Source: Ovis canadensis (Eukaryota; Chordata; Mammalia; Artiodactyla; Bovidae). From it: a stretch of DNA of 64,000 nt. Below the pieces are notes generated by a model. It was given only the letters and a program-made list of their open reading frames with translations, was not told where the DNA came from and did no database searches. The stretch covers positions 9,260,501 to 9,324,500 of the forward strand of contig NC_091247.1 of NCBI RefSeq assembly GCF_042477335.2, read 5' to 3'. The translations under genes and the position numbers were made by a program. Positions 1 through 12,359 of this stretch are shown in pieces (position 1 is the stretch's first letter; each line of letters begins with the position of its first letter).

Positions 1-776
1 GTGATGCCAAAAGCAGGACACCATTCAAACGGTCACAGCATTTCCTCCTAGCAGAGGGACTGCTGTGTTAGTTTCACATCCATCGATAATGCCAACTCAT
101 CTCCCAAGAGGTAGCAGCAACTGTCCTTTCACCAACAGCACATGAAAAGCTTGTACCCCTCCTAACTGCCAACAATGAGTATCAAACTTTCTCACTTTTG
201 CCACACTGACAGGTTACAAGTGGTATCTCGTTGTGCTGTGACTTAATTATAAATGAGGTAGGTCATCTATTCTGGTGTTCAATGGCAATTTGTCTGTTTG
301 TCTTTCAGCTGCCTACTCATCTCCTTTGCCCATATCTGACTCTTTCATTGAATTGTCAGAGTTCTTTGCAAATTAAGAAAATTAGCCTTCTGTCAAACAT
401 GCTGCAAGTATTAGATTTAATTGCCATCACTAAATGGCATACTGACTGGGAATTTAAATTATTTTTCTACATTTATAGGAAATATTCAATTTCAATCTTC
501 TACATGCACATAACCAAAGGGAATTCAAATATAAATAAGAGTCCCAGCCTTGTAGTTTGTTACAGGCTTACTGCAGATTCCTCCCGACTCCAAGAGATAG
601 GGGAATGGAATTCATTTTTGATAATGCAGAGAAGTGATTTATATTGCTTTTTCATTTAGACTAAGTTGGCAGCTGCTACAGAAAACAATAATGAATTTGA
701 TTATTTCACTCACCAAATACATCAGAATCAGTATTCTTTCACTCAGCAGATTTATCACAGCTCTTTCTGTCCCATT

Positions 777-1203
777 ACAATTCGGTCACTCAGTTGTGTC
801 TGACTCTTTGCGACCCCATGGACTGCAGCACACTAGGCCTCCTGGTCCATCACCAACTCCCAGAGCCTACTCAAACTCATGCCCATTGAGTCAGTGATGC
901 CATCCAACCATCTCATCCTCTGTGGTCCCCTTCTCCTCCCACCTTCAATCTTTCCCAGGATCAGGGTCTTTTCCAACGAGTTGGTTCTTTGCATCAGTTG
1001 GCCAAAGTATTGGAATTTCAGCTTCAGCATCAGTCTTTCCATCAGTCCTGAATATTTAGGACTGATTTCCTTTAGGATTAACTAGTTGGATCTCCTTGCA
1101 GTCCAAGGGACTCTCAAGACTCTCAACAACACAGTTCAAAAGCATCAATTCTTCGGCGCTCAGCTTTCTTCATAGTCCAACTCTCACATCCATACATGAC
1201 AAA
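777..1203 (-). mobile_element. BovB LINE, 5'-truncated 3' end
   Basis: Reverse complement of the BovB 3' region, from the terminal CTCAGTCGTGTC-type end near 785 to the segment ending TCCATACATGAC. Non-coding remnant with many substitutions. Confidence 0.85.
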
Positions 1204-1789
1204 ACCACCCCCAATTAGATATTTATGTTGCTATATTTTAATTAAAAAACAAGTATATATAAACTGGATATTTTTCTTCAATACCATTAACACTTATTTT
1301 AACAATACTTATTTTGCTTTTGTTTGTAAAATTATACTTTGGATAAGAATGTGAAATACTTCTTTTTTAAAACATACCTGAAGAGGATATTAGTTAAAAT
1401 GGTCTGCTGGCAAGTCCAAAATTGTCAGCTCCTCTATTCCTTCATAACCCTCTTCTTCTCATTCAACTAATGGACACACAAACCTTTCTGCTCTCCAGTT
1501 TCCTTCACTGGAATCCTTTCACACCTCTGGAGGCAGCTCTCACCCTGCACACAGCCCCTGCCACAGCCAGCTGAGGAGACTCTGCCATCACTGGTCCAAA
1601 CAGTGGGTTCTGGGAAGGATGTGGGCAGCCTTGCCATCCGTCCAACCACCCCCACCCCAGCCTCGGCAACTGTAAAAGGGAATCCCTGCCATCTTCCACC
1701 ACACTTCTGAGCCTCCCCTCGATACCTGGGAAAGCCCGTTACCACCATTATCAAAAACCAACATTTACGGAACGCTCCATACAAGCTGA

Positions 1790-1960
1790 GTGAGTTTTAA
1801 AGGCCTTTCTGAATCACCTTGACCTTGCGTGAGAAGGCAGGTACTATCACCCTCACTTGAGAGGTGAGGAAACTGAGGCTCCAAGAGGCTACCTTTTTCA
1901 GGACTGTTGCAAAGTCTGGCCATCTAGAGCCCCTACACAATAATCCCTTATCCTTGTTTG
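1790..1960 (+). repeat. MIR-like SINE remnant
   Basis: Contains the MIR core-like sequence GAGGAAACTGAGGCTCCAAG. Boundaries are uncertain. Confidence 0.4.
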
Positions 1961-2632
1961 ATTTGCCCAAGGTAACAGCAGGACCACTCAGGGAGGCAGG
2001 GGAGTTAAGAAAAAGGCAGGAGGAAAAGAAAGCTTGACCTAGCTCACACTCCTGCCCAAGGGTGGTGGCCAGAGAAAGGGACAGTGACAAGTGACAAATA
2101 TGCTCCCACTGCTGCCCAGGGCTCTGAGCCCTTCCTCTGTGAGGAGGAGGGGGGTGGAGAAGCCCAAGGGGTGCATTTCAGCAACACCCGCCAAACTTAC
2201 AGGCGCACACACCCTGTGAGTGAGCAGCCTTAGTTCCAGGAATTTACGACAGCACCCTCTTTCAAGATCAAAATCTCCCTCTTTTCTGGATCAAAGCCAC
2301 GCGTAGAAGGAAGGCCCTGAGCAGAAAACAAGTCCCAGGTGGCCCTCCAGCTGCGGTATATTATGCCCTCCACACTCACAGCGTTTACTCCCTCTTCCCC
2401 ATCAGAGCCCTGCACGCTGGCTGGTTTTAACCTGCTTTAAATAAACAGCTATCTTTATATGCTAAAGCCTCTGTTCATTAGAACCCATGGATCTCGGGCT
2501 CAAGTAAGCGGTCCTTCTGGTATTCCAGGGTGAAAGTCACAGACAGCACATGCTGCCAAGAAGACTCAAGTTCAGCCCAAGTTCAAGAGAATCCAAAGCA
2601 GCACCGGGAGTGGAGTTTAAAAAGCAGGAGCA

Positions 2633-2861
2633 GGGACTCCCTGGTGGTCCAGTGGTTAGAAACCCGCCTTCCAATGCAGGGCACGCAGGTCTGATTGTGG
2701 CTGGAGCGCTAAGACCTCACATGCCACAGGCAGCCAAGCCAGAGCCACGAGCTACTGAGCCCACAAGCTCTGGAGCCTGCTCTCCGCCACTAGAGAGGCC
2801 TGTGCGCTGCCACTAAGACCTGGGGCAGCCAAATAAACAAACATTCTTAAAAAAAGAAAAG
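2633..2861 (+). mobile_element. CHR-type tRNA-derived SINE
   Basis: Starts with GGGACTCCCTGGTGGTCCAG and ends in an A-rich tail after GCCAAATAAA. Cetartiodactyl-specific family. Confidence 0.8.
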
Positions 2862-3700
2862 CAGAAGCAGAGTGTGAGGGGCTACCCAGGACTGACCAAG
2901 TAGCGAGGAAGCCAGCTCTGAAAGCACTGAGGAAGCAGCAAGGCCAGCGCAGGCCAGAACCACGCGGGGCCAAGAGAGAGCAGGCTCGGAAGAGCATGGC
3001 CACAGGCTGGAGAGCTAGCACAGACTGGATAGCCAGAGAAGGGAGGTCACTCACTCGGCGAGGCAGTGTGGGCACAAGCCACAGGGGAGAGGTGCTGGCC
3101 CATCAATTACCATACACGTCAGCCAGGGAGACCCGACTGACCGGCTTGAAGTAAAAGGTGAAGGAGAGGGATCCTAGAAATAAATGTGCACGCACGCTTT
3201 GAAAAGAAAACAAAAATCTGATGCAAGACCATATGACAACAAGGCTTAGCGAGTAAAGCTGCCTGAAATCTTTTCGAGCTCCCACCCAAAAAAGGAACAT
3301 ATGACCACACCCAGGCATCAGGACAAGAGGCTGTTCTGAAATGTTACAAACAAGGGAATGATACCCCCAATCAAGAGCCCAAAGCTCACTAGGAATACAC
3401 ACATTTTACCTGAAGGAGCTTTAAAAAAAGCCACTTTGCAAAGACAGAGAAACTGTCTGACCATAATCTAATAGACACAGCTGACCCTGGGAAGGGTGGA
3501 CAGACACCCGCTCATCACCACTCTGCTCTTCCCCGCAGCCTGCTCCATCCACTGAGTGTGAGCGAATGAGGCGAAAGGGCCATGAGCGCGCTTCTCTGTG
3601 ATCACGACAGGCTCACATAAAATGCCTGATTCATGGAAAATACAGCTCCCCAAGTTTTCAAAGGTACTGCATCCTTACCCATTTCTTAGAAACCACTAGC

Positions 3701-3867
3701 ACTGAGCGACTTCACTTTCACTTTTCAATTTCATGCACTGGAGAAGGAAATGGTAACCCACTCCAGTGTTCTCGCCTGGAGAATCCCAGGGATGGGGGAG
3801 CCTGGTGGGCTGCCGTCTATGGGGTTGCACAGAGTCAGACACGACTGAAGTGACTTAGCAGCAGCAG
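3701..3867 (+). mobile_element. Bov-A2 SINE, partial
   Basis: BovB-derived: the end of one Bov-A monomer (ACTGAGCGACTTCACTTTC), then a full second monomer ending GACTTAGCAGCAGCAG. Confidence 0.85.
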
Positions 3868-3924
3868 GGCACGTAAGAAGGGCCCTATTAGTTCCATTTA
3901 ATGTCATTACAGTCTTATGACAAC

Positions 3925-4195
3925 ATTTTTTAAAACTTATTTCGTATTGGGGTGCAGCCAATTCAATGTTGTAAGTTTCAGGTGAACAGCAAAGGGACTC
4001 AGTCATACATACGCATGTATCCATTCTCCCCCAAACTCCCCTCCCATCCAGGCTGCCGCATAACACTGAGCAGAGTTCCCTGTGCTATGCAGTAGGTCCC
4101 TGTTGGTTATCCATTTTAAATACTGCAGTGTGTACATGTCCAGCCCAAACGCCGTAACTATCCTTTCCCCTCCCCTCCCCACCGCCCCCAGTATG
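3925..4195 (-). mobile_element. L1 3' end, antisense
   Basis: Matches the cetartiodactyl L1 3'UTR in reverse: the segment around TTCCCTGTGCTATGCAGTAG followed by GTTATCCATTTTA. Confidence 0.65.
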
Positions 4196-4394
4196 ACACT
4201 ATTTTTTTAAAGATGAGACTACCACCAAAAAATAACTAAATGAAAAGCATGGGTGAGTTTATTTATAATAAAGACATAGGGGCCTTTGCAAGCATGACAT
4301 AAATCCCAGAAGCAACAAAGACAAGCACAAATACATCTGACAACACAGAAACATATGATAACCCCCACTCCCCATCAAAACCAAAAGATAAATG

Positions 4395-4640
4395 ACGTTT
4401 TGAGGGAAAGTACATGCACCTTTGACAAAGGGCTACTTTCCAAATTCCTTAATTTATATTATAACTCAAACAGATTTGGGCTCACACAGATAATCCTACA
4501 GAAGAAGGGGCAAAAGATATGAACAGTTCAGAGAAAAGGTGATCAAAAAACATATGAAAAGATATTTAGCTTTATTCATGATCAAGAAATGTGAATTACA
4601 AAAAGAAAAAATGACATACCATTCCTAGCCCATCAGACCT
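4395..4640 (+). mobile_element. Old L1 ORF2 3' fragment
   Basis: Decayed L1-like text (CAAAGGGCTACTTTCCAAATT, then AAAGATATGAACAGTTC), typical of the end of L1 ORF2. Frames are broken. Confidence 0.55.
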
Positions 4641-4983
4641 GCACACATTTTTAAATGTGTGACAACTATACTCCAATAAAAATTAATTTTAAAGAAGTGT
4701 GCAGGTGTAATCCTTAGGGATAATCTGGTAACATAGATCAAGATGTAAGAAGCATTTACTAGGGTCCACAATTAACCACTAAGAATTAAGCCTACAAATA
4801 CACAGTTCTTACAATAGCATATTAGGATATATGAAACAAGGATGTCTGCTGAGCATTTTTATTCACTATAGCAAAAAAAAAGGAGAGGGGAAATGAGCTC
4901 AAAATTCATGGAGAGAAGACTGGTTCAAAAAAACAAAAACCCAATCAACAATGAAACACTACCCAGATATTAAGAATAGACAA

Positions 4984-5090
4984 GACCTCCCTGGAGGTTC
5001 AGTGGTTAAGACTGCTTGCTCTCACTACAGGCAGCATGGGTTCGATCCTTGGTTGGGGAAGATCCCACATGCCAGAAGAAAAAAAAAAGG
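4984..5090 (+). mobile_element. CHR-type SINE
   Basis: Short copy with GACCTCCCTGGAGGTTCAGT at the 5' end and an A-rich tail after CCCACATGCCAGAAG. Confidence 0.75.
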
Positions 5091-5157
5091 AGGAGACAGA
5101 TTTGTATCCTTCGACCTGAAAAGGAGTTCTAATATTTAGCCAGAACAGTGGATGTGG

Positions 5158-5562
5158 GAGTTGGATCATAAAGAAGGCTGAGCACCGAAGGATGGATGCT
5201 TTCCAACTGTGGTGCTGGAGAAGACTCTCGAGAGTCCCTTTGCAAGGAGATCAAACCAGTCAATCCTAAAGGAAATCAACCCTGAATATTCCTTGGAGGA
5301 ACTGATCCTGAAGCTGAAGTTCCAATACTTAGGCTACCGGATGCAAAGAGCCGACTCCTCGGAAAAGACCCTGACACTGGGAAAGATTGAAGGCAGGAGG
5401 AGAAGGGGATGACAGAGAATGAGACCGCTGGATGGCATCACCGATTCAATGGACATGAGTTTGAGCGAACTCTGGGAGATGGTGAAGGACAGGGAAGCCT
5501 GGCGTGCTGCAGTCCATGGGGGTCGCAAAGAATTAGACACGACTGAGCAACTGAACAACAAG
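5158..5562 (+). mobile_element. BovB LINE, 5'-truncated 3' end
   Basis: Sense BovB 3' region from AAGAAGGCTGAGCACCGAAG to the terminal CACGACTGAGCAACTGAAC. Not coding. Confidence 0.85.
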
Positions 5563-6580
5563 ATATAAAAAAATATGTCTGTACATATCTGATTTCCTTC
5601 ACATACTTTTCTCAAAAGAACAAGTATGTGCTGTTGTAGCGATTTTGGAAGGAATCGCATGAAACCACTGGTGTTGGTGACTTTTGGGAATGAGGACTAG
5701 AGACTGGGAAGAAGAAAGGGGAACAGACTTTTATACTTCTTTGAATTTTTTATCATATAGCTGTATTAGTCTCACTAAAAGTTTTTTTAAGCTATGTTAT
5801 AGGATTCTACCCAAAAAGATGCAATTTTTAAAACCAAAGAATCTAGAGAAAGATAGGCTGCAGATGGATAATTACTGTATCAAGCAGACAATTACAGAGG
5901 CGGAAACAAAGAACTGAGAGAGCAATGACAAGACTGATTACTTTTGATCAAATCTTTAATCCAACAGAACAAAGAAAAACTTCATGGCGGAAGCAATATT
6001 TGAACAGGACTTTGCATTTCAAATGGAACAGGAAGAAGACTCCAGGCAGAAGTCTGGGAGAATCAAAGAACAGCGGGGCGAAAATGTACGGTGTCTAGGG
6101 CAGTGGCCAGGCAGGCCCCAGGTACAAGGAGTGACCAGGAAAAGAGGAATGCCACGGTGGGAACGTGGACGTCCTTGAATACCAGACTGGAAATCTCAAA
6201 CTGGATCCTGGTGGCTGCCAATTTGAACACGAGTCCAAAGAAGGACTCAATAGGACTTGGAGACTGAGGTACGCTATCCACTTCGGAAGGCAAGTTAGCT
6301 CCACCTCAGACAAGCTGCCTTTAGGCTGCCCTCTGGGCAACTGAACCGAGTTGGCCAATAAACCATTTGGGAGTAAACAAAAACTGTAGTAGCCAAGGAC
6401 CCATGTGCTAACATGTGGTTACTCAGAGAGAGAAAACAGACAAGACAGCTGAGAACAGATATGCTCCTACTGTAACACGGAATCTCATGAAACAGGAAAC
6501 ATCCACGTCTAGTCCTCCCTTCAACACACCGTTTCACTGAACTAGCACAATTCTGCGCCATGACTTTTGTTAAGCTGTAA

Positions 6581-6796
6581 GGGCTTCCCTAGTGGCTCAG
6601 AGGTTAAAGTGTCTGCCTGGAATGCGGGAGACCTGGGTTTGACCCCTGGGTCGGGAAGATCCCCTGGAGAAGGAACTGGCACCCCACTCCAGTACTCTTG
6701 CCTGGAGAATCTCATGGAGGGAGGAGCCTGGGAGGCTACAGTCCATGGGGTTGCGAAGAGTCAGACACGACTGAGCGACTTCACTTCACTTCAAGG
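6581..6796 (+). mobile_element. Bov-tA SINE
   Basis: tRNA-like head (GGGCTTCCCTAGTGGCTCAG) joined to a Bov-A body ending GACTGAGCGACTTCACTTC. Confidence 0.9.
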
Positions 6797-8029
6797 AAAC
6801 TGAGCAATGAAAACCAGAACCTAGACGAGGGCCCTCTTCCCACAGTGCTAACCCATTCCAAAGAGAGCCTAAAGATGAGAAAAGACACTCGCACACCACC
6901 TGGGCAAAGTACCCGTAGGAGTCTTGAAATCCCCTCAACAAAATCCCTGGGTCAAGTCCAGGCACTGTTTCCCCATAATGACAACTGAGCAAAAGTACGA
7001 GTGTAAAACCTAAGCAACTGAGGTGTGCTGATTCCTGAGCCGGCTGTGCTGCTGAGTGCACGCCCCCACGGGTGAGCTCGCTGCGGGCAGCGACTGTGTG
7101 CCCAGAGTCTAGCAGAGAGAGGCCCTCAGCAACCCCAACCAAGCTAGTGGCTCAGCTTTCAACTTTTCCTGCTGAACACCCAAGAGATGTAGGATCATCT
7201 CACCAGCAGGAAAAATCTAGCAAGGTAGTTCACTCCCATCTAACCCATAAACACTCTCATTTGCTTCACTTCGTTTAAAAATACCCGGTGACACTTCCAA
7301 GAAAGGAAAGCAAGGTTACAAATCTGGAAGTTGTTTAAGGCACCAGGAGGCACCCATTATTCTGCATCAAGATGCTCATGATTCCAAACCCAGATTCGCA
7401 CCTGCTGGCTTCAGTCACTTGCTGATACTGGAGACACAACTCACGCTAGACTTCATCAGGCACTGAAGACCCTGAAGATCCCTAGTTTTCATTCTTAAAC
7501 AAAAAGTCATTAAAAAGACTGCAGATGGGAGCACTGGGGACAACAGGCGTGGAAACGGCAGTAACAACGCTATAAAAATAACTTTGCTAGGTATTTCTGC
7601 CTGGGTCTAGGTCAAAACTAAAATTGAGCTGTCATGAATTACAATCTAATCCTTCAGAAAGTAGCAGCCGAAAAACACCAGGCCTGCCTGAAACATTGTG
7701 GTGCTGCTGAAACCCAACGCAAGAAAAAAAAATAAATAAAATGGCATTCCGTGATGGATATTCATGAAGCACTCATCCTAATTTAAAAGAAAACAAGTCT
7801 AGAGTTCTTACTGCATTAATTCATGTGAGCCTGAAAGAACATTTTTATCCAAACTGTGAGATTTCCTACCAAGGCGCTAACATTCTCCAAGTCTGCTCAG
7901 CTACACTAATTCTGAGAGCGCAGTGTGGTTTGACAGTGGGGATTGTCTTTCAGTCAGTACAAAACATCAGAAGCTTCTTCTGAGCTTTCCAAGCAGGGTA
8001 GGAATGCATTCTTTAACCTGACTGGCAAT

Positions 8030-8262
8030 AGCAGTTACTGAGCTCCACCTGTGTACTTTACGCTAAATGAGCTCTATTTGCTCACTGAATCTTCATGACA
8101 ACACCATGAGACAGACACTGCAGCTGCACCCATTCTACAGACGGAAAAACACTCAGAGAAACTAAGACCCTCTCCCAGTTCATCCCAACTCACTAATGGC
8201 TGAGCCAAGATTTGAACCTAGATTTGACAGTCTCCAAAACCAGGATTCTTCCCTCCTATAAG
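8030..8262 (+). repeat. MIR SINE
   Basis: Shows the MIR order: CTGAATCTTCATGACAAC, a tract with CTACAGACGGAAAAAC, then GATTTGAACCTAGATTTG. Confidence 0.65.
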
Positions 8263-8550
8263 AGTAAGACTTTAATCCAGGCACAGTGGTGAGAATTAGG
8301 GGTTTTATTGGTGCTAGAGCCTTACTGATCACCTTTGAGTGGGGAAAAAAAAAATTCTCACTTAAGGGTGTATCATTACACCATTACACCAACACAGTAA
8401 TAATTAAGGGGCTACAATTTCTTGTACTTTGCAGCCATTTCTCTGCATAAAGTCCATTCTTTTTACTTCTATGAAGTGGGCAATTAGATGTTTAAAATCC
8501 TATCATGAAATAGAAAGCTAAAGGAATAAATTTCAGTTCAAGGAATAAAT

Positions 8551-8805
8551 AAGGAACTTCCCTGTGGTTAAGTGGTCCAGTGGTTAAGAATACGCCTTGC
8601 AATGCTGTGAAATGTGGGTTCGATCCCTGGTCCAGGAAAATCCCACATGCTGCAGGGCAACTAAGCCCACGCACGGCAAATACCGAACCTGAGCTCTACA
8701 GACCTCGTCACAACTAGAGAGAAGCCCGAGCTCCGCAACGAAGATCCCCATGCCACAATTAAGACCTGATGCAGCCAAATACATAAAATTAGAAAAGGAA
8801 AACAA
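8551..8805 (+). mobile_element. CHR-type SINE
   Basis: Begins AAGGAACTTCCCTGTGG and contains TGGGTTCGATCCCTGGTCC; ends GATGCAGCCAAATACATAAA. Confidence 0.8.
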
Positions 8806-9334
8806 ATAACTATGCTTTCTTGGGGCAAAGAGCCCAATCAAGTCAAAGAGTTGCATCTTATCTGCACACTGCTGGCATGTCAAGGGGCACTGGACCTGGA
8901 AAATAGATTAAGTCCGAACCTCTTATGCTGAAAGGATTAGAAAAGTTCACCTTGAATTGCTTTCTTCCATGAGGTTTTCCATGCCATCAATACAACCAGA
9001 AAATAACCATTAGAAATTAAACTGACTTCAGTTGGTGAGCTTCACTAAGCTAAATTCAGCAGTTTGTCAGCTACAAAACATTAAATGGACACGATCAAGA
9101 AGTCTGAAAAACATGAAGCAGAATTCACACTTGAGAAAGATGAAAATTAATGGGAATAAAACATAATGATGCACTCCAGACTCGTGATACAGACATTTCT
9201 GACAACTGCTTCAGCTGGAAGGTGGACTGAGGATCCAGAGACACGCAGAAACCCAGAGCTCAGTAGACACACCGAGGTTCAGCAACCTGGCATGTCCCCA
9301 CCTTGACACATTTACACCTCACAATAATAATGAC

Positions 9335-9590
9335 GATGATGAAAACTTACTAAGAGGTTACCAAGTGCTATAAACTTTGCCACCTCCTTCACATACTTTT
9401 CTTCTTCATTTCAAAATCCACAGAACCTTAGGAAATGGCTTTTACTATCCCCACACTACAAATGAGAAAACAAGAGAGTCAAAGACATTATATAAATGGT
9501 CCAAGCTCACACGGCTAGTAAGGAGCCCTGCTGGGATTCAGATCCAGACCCGATGCCCAAGCTCATGTTCTTTCCCCACAACCTCCCACT
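9335..9590 (+). repeat. MIR SINE
   Basis: MIR core with CAAATGAGAAAACAAGAGAG, CTCACACGGCTAGTAAGG and GGGATTCAGATCCAGACC. Confidence 0.65.
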
Positions 9591-10551
9591 GAAGAATTAC
9601 ATGACTTTTTCTTTTCCATAATCAAGAGCAAATATTCTAATGTTGCGAAGATTCGTTTCACGTTATCTGCACTCAAAAAAGGAAAGCTGAAAACACCAGC
9701 CTTAAACAGTACTAGACATCAATGACATATGACAGAAAAAACTGATAATAAAAGAGTCTCCTTTAAAAAGAGAGGGTTCAAAAAAATGTTTATAAGTCAT
9801 TTACCATCAAAAACCATTAAGTGTTTACATACCTGTTACAAAAGTACAGCTACAATATTAGATAAGTATTAAGACAAAACGCCCTCCAAAAACGCCCCTT
9901 CCAACTGGGACAAGAGCAAGCTCAATAACCAAGGAACAAGCGCTGAGTCCTGTGCTTTAGATTCTGAGTGCCACAAAGGCATGGATGGGGGTAGGGCGGT
10001 CAGGGAACACCCTCTGGAGGAAGTATATCTTCAGCAGGGGCTTGAAGGAAGTGAAATGGAGAATTTACACAGAGAAGAAAAAGGAGGCCGGTACTTCAGA
10101 AGGGGGAACTAGAGGAGCAAGGGCCTAGAGGCAGTCACAAACTCTCTTCTGCAGGAGATAGACGACAAACAGGGAGGAGAAGCAGTGAATAAGGTCCAGG
10201 GAGGCGACCAGGGGCCAAACCAAGGAGAGCCTTGAAAAGACGGGGTGGGCACTGACTGGACACAAAGTGGCAGGCAGAGGACTCTGAAAGTGGTATAAAT
10301 ACCATAGCCTTTTAGCTGATGTCCCGGCCCTGAGCCTCCCCTGCCCCTCCTGCGAATGGTCATGACCTCTAGTCTCTGGCCTCTCACCACTGACTTCAGA
10401 ATGGTTTCAACTTTGGCCTAGTGCTCAAGTTCTTTCAGGAACCAGCCCAGACAATCTTTTCCTCTTATCCCTTCCTATATGCACCCTTCTCCACAAGGAG
10501 ACTGGTCTATTCATTAACTCCATAGGATCACTGGACCTGACTCTTCTTTTC

Positions 10552-10830
10552 CTGCTTGAGTCCTACTCATCCTTTAACAGCCAGCTCAAATGCCACCCCT
10601 CTCACTAAGCCTTCCCTGACCATTTGGCCTACAGTGACCTCCATCCCTCCTCCCTCTTAAATCTACAGCTCACAGGCTTTTCTCATCAAATCAGTCACCT
10701 TTGCACAGGTAGAGTCTTTGCACCCGATGTAAAGCTGCTTGGAGACTGTAAGTGTGCCTCCACGACTTTACCCCACCACATGGAACAGCGTCTTGACATT
10801 TAATAAGCAAGCACGCAACTCTTTTTTTGA
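10552..10830 (+). repeat. L2 LINE 3' end
   Basis: L2-like block CAGCTCAAATGCCACC ... CTAAGCCTTCCCTGACCA, followed by a decayed 3' part. Confidence 0.6.
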
Positions 10831-11989
10831 CTTCCAACATTAAGTTTGGCATTAGCATAAAGGAAGGGTGGGGGAGGTGGGGGTACTTCTGAAGTCTGAG
10901 ACGGGCTAAGAAGCTGTTGCAATAATCCAGATGTCAAGCAAAGACGGCCTGACTAGGGAACAAAGGGAAAATGGGCAGATATAAACAACAAAAAATTTTG
11001 TGCGTGCAAAAACTCTGCAGGACGTGACTGACTCCTGCCAGGAACAAAAGCGAGGGATGAATTACGATAAGGCAAGGTTTAGAAAGGCTTCTTGGATTCA
11101 TTTTAAAGACTTCTGAAACCAAGTGTATTAAGTGGCTATAAAGTCAGATCTGCAAACTCTTCAGTGAAACTGCCCAGTATCTTGAACCAGGGACAGCCCT
11201 TCCAATTTCAGACATATATAGACTGACAGAACTGGAAGCGTCTCTAGAGAGCTCATTTAAATACCCTCACTGATCAAAGTGGGAATCTGAGGTCCAACAT
11301 GGAAGAGGCTTGCTAAAACCTCAAGCCTGAGACTCGCAGACTGCTGACGCCCCAAGGCACAAGCCGCCTAGCTTAGAAGGACACTGTAGACACCCCCAAG
11401 GCCAGCCCAGCCCTCCGTAATGGCAGGACCTTCCGAGGGCAAGAGTGACCATGGAGACGTCCAGGGCCAAGCACGACGCGCCGTCGCCTGTTTACCTGGA
11501 GAAAAGCGGTGGCATGGGGGCAGGGGCTCGGTTGCAGCCACCAGCAGGGCCGACCCCACGGCCCGGCACGGCTCTCCAGGGGACTTAACCATCCGGCCTC
11601 CCGGTACAAAGCGGGAGCGCCCCCCGGGTCCGATGAGCCCGGAAGCAGGAGATCCAGAGACGGCCAGGGCGGAGGCTGGGGGAGTCCGGGGCAGCTGGCT
11701 GAGTGCGACCCTCAGCACCGCAAGCAGCGTCCCGACACCGGGGACCAAAGCAGGGTTGGCCCGTCGGGGGCGCGCGCCTGGCCGGAGCAGGTGCCCGGGG
11801 CCTCCCGACCCCGCCCGGCCTCGGCTCCAGCCCGCGCCACCCGCCCACCCGCCGGACTGACCAGGCTCGGAGGCTCCAGCCCCGCCGCGCCCAGAGCGAG
11901 CCGGACAGCGGCCCGGGACTGCCTCCGACCCCGCCGGCTATGCCCGCGCCTCGCCTGCTGCCCGCTGCCCCCTCTCCGGCGCGCCTCAC

Positions 11990-12140
11990 CTGCCGAGAGC
12001 GCCGCGCTCACATCGCCCGCCCGCGGCGCCCCCTCCGCCGCCGCCGGCGCCAGGCCCGTCCCCGCCGCTCCGGCTGCCGCCCCAGCCCGCGCCCCCCGCC
12101 CCCGGAAGCGCTTCCCGGCCCCGCCCCCTCGGCGCCGGCG
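11990..12140 (-). other. Non-coding first exon, probably ZBTB34 (5' end estimated)
   Basis: On the minus strand CTCGGCAG is followed by GTGAGG, a near-consensus donor with its GT at 11989-11988; the exon's last base is 11990. The donor, the start-stop pair at 12008-12013 and the ETS core at 12102 stand 18 and 112 nt from the exon end. The matching distances in ZBTB43 exon 1 are 18 and 115 nt. The exon would splice to a coding exon beyond base 1. Assignment to ZBTB34 rests on homology and gene order only. Confidence 0.65.
12008..12013 (-). promoter_or_regulatory. Start-stop element (ATG-TGA) in the 12-kb first exon
   Basis: ATG directly followed by TGA, with G at -3, 18 nt before the donor. 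It aligns with the element at 62566-62571. A regulatory role is inferred. Confidence 0.55.
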
Positions 12141-12338
12141 CTTCCGGGCAAGCGCGGAGTCGGGTGCTGGGGACGCGGTCGGGGCCTCTCTCCGGGACTC
12201 TGGGTCCCGTATCCCGCCTGGGCCGCTTCCGGAGCCTCGCTGCGGACGAATGGGCGAGCTGCAGCCTCGGTCCCGACTGCGGGAGAGGACCTGGGGATGG
12301 CAGCTCCTCGGACCGCGACCTCCCCACCCGCCTTCTCC

Positions 12339-12359
12339 TCAGCGCCCCCTGCTGGCTGG
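12339..12359 (-). promoter_or_regulatory. CTCF-type site
   Basis: On the minus strand the sequence CCAGCAGGGGGCGCT matches the core CTCF consensus (CCASYAGRKGGC) at every core position. It lies about 200 bp upstream of the 12-kb first exon, on the side facing ZBTB43. Occupancy cannot be read from sequence. Confidence 0.6.

Larger units (their letters stand above)
1..11989 (-). other. Putative ZBTB34 intron 1
   Basis: No coding exon is recognised. Repeats are listed separately. The stretches 1-776, 1205-1790, 2090-2630, 2860-3700, 5560-6580, 6800-8030, 8800-9335 and 9600-9960 look unique; I see no splice-framed exon or RNA gene in them. At 9960-10300 and 10860-11120 there is purine-rich sequence resembling an old interspersed repeat I cannot name. 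A further 5'UTR exon could be hidden here. Confidence 0.45.
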
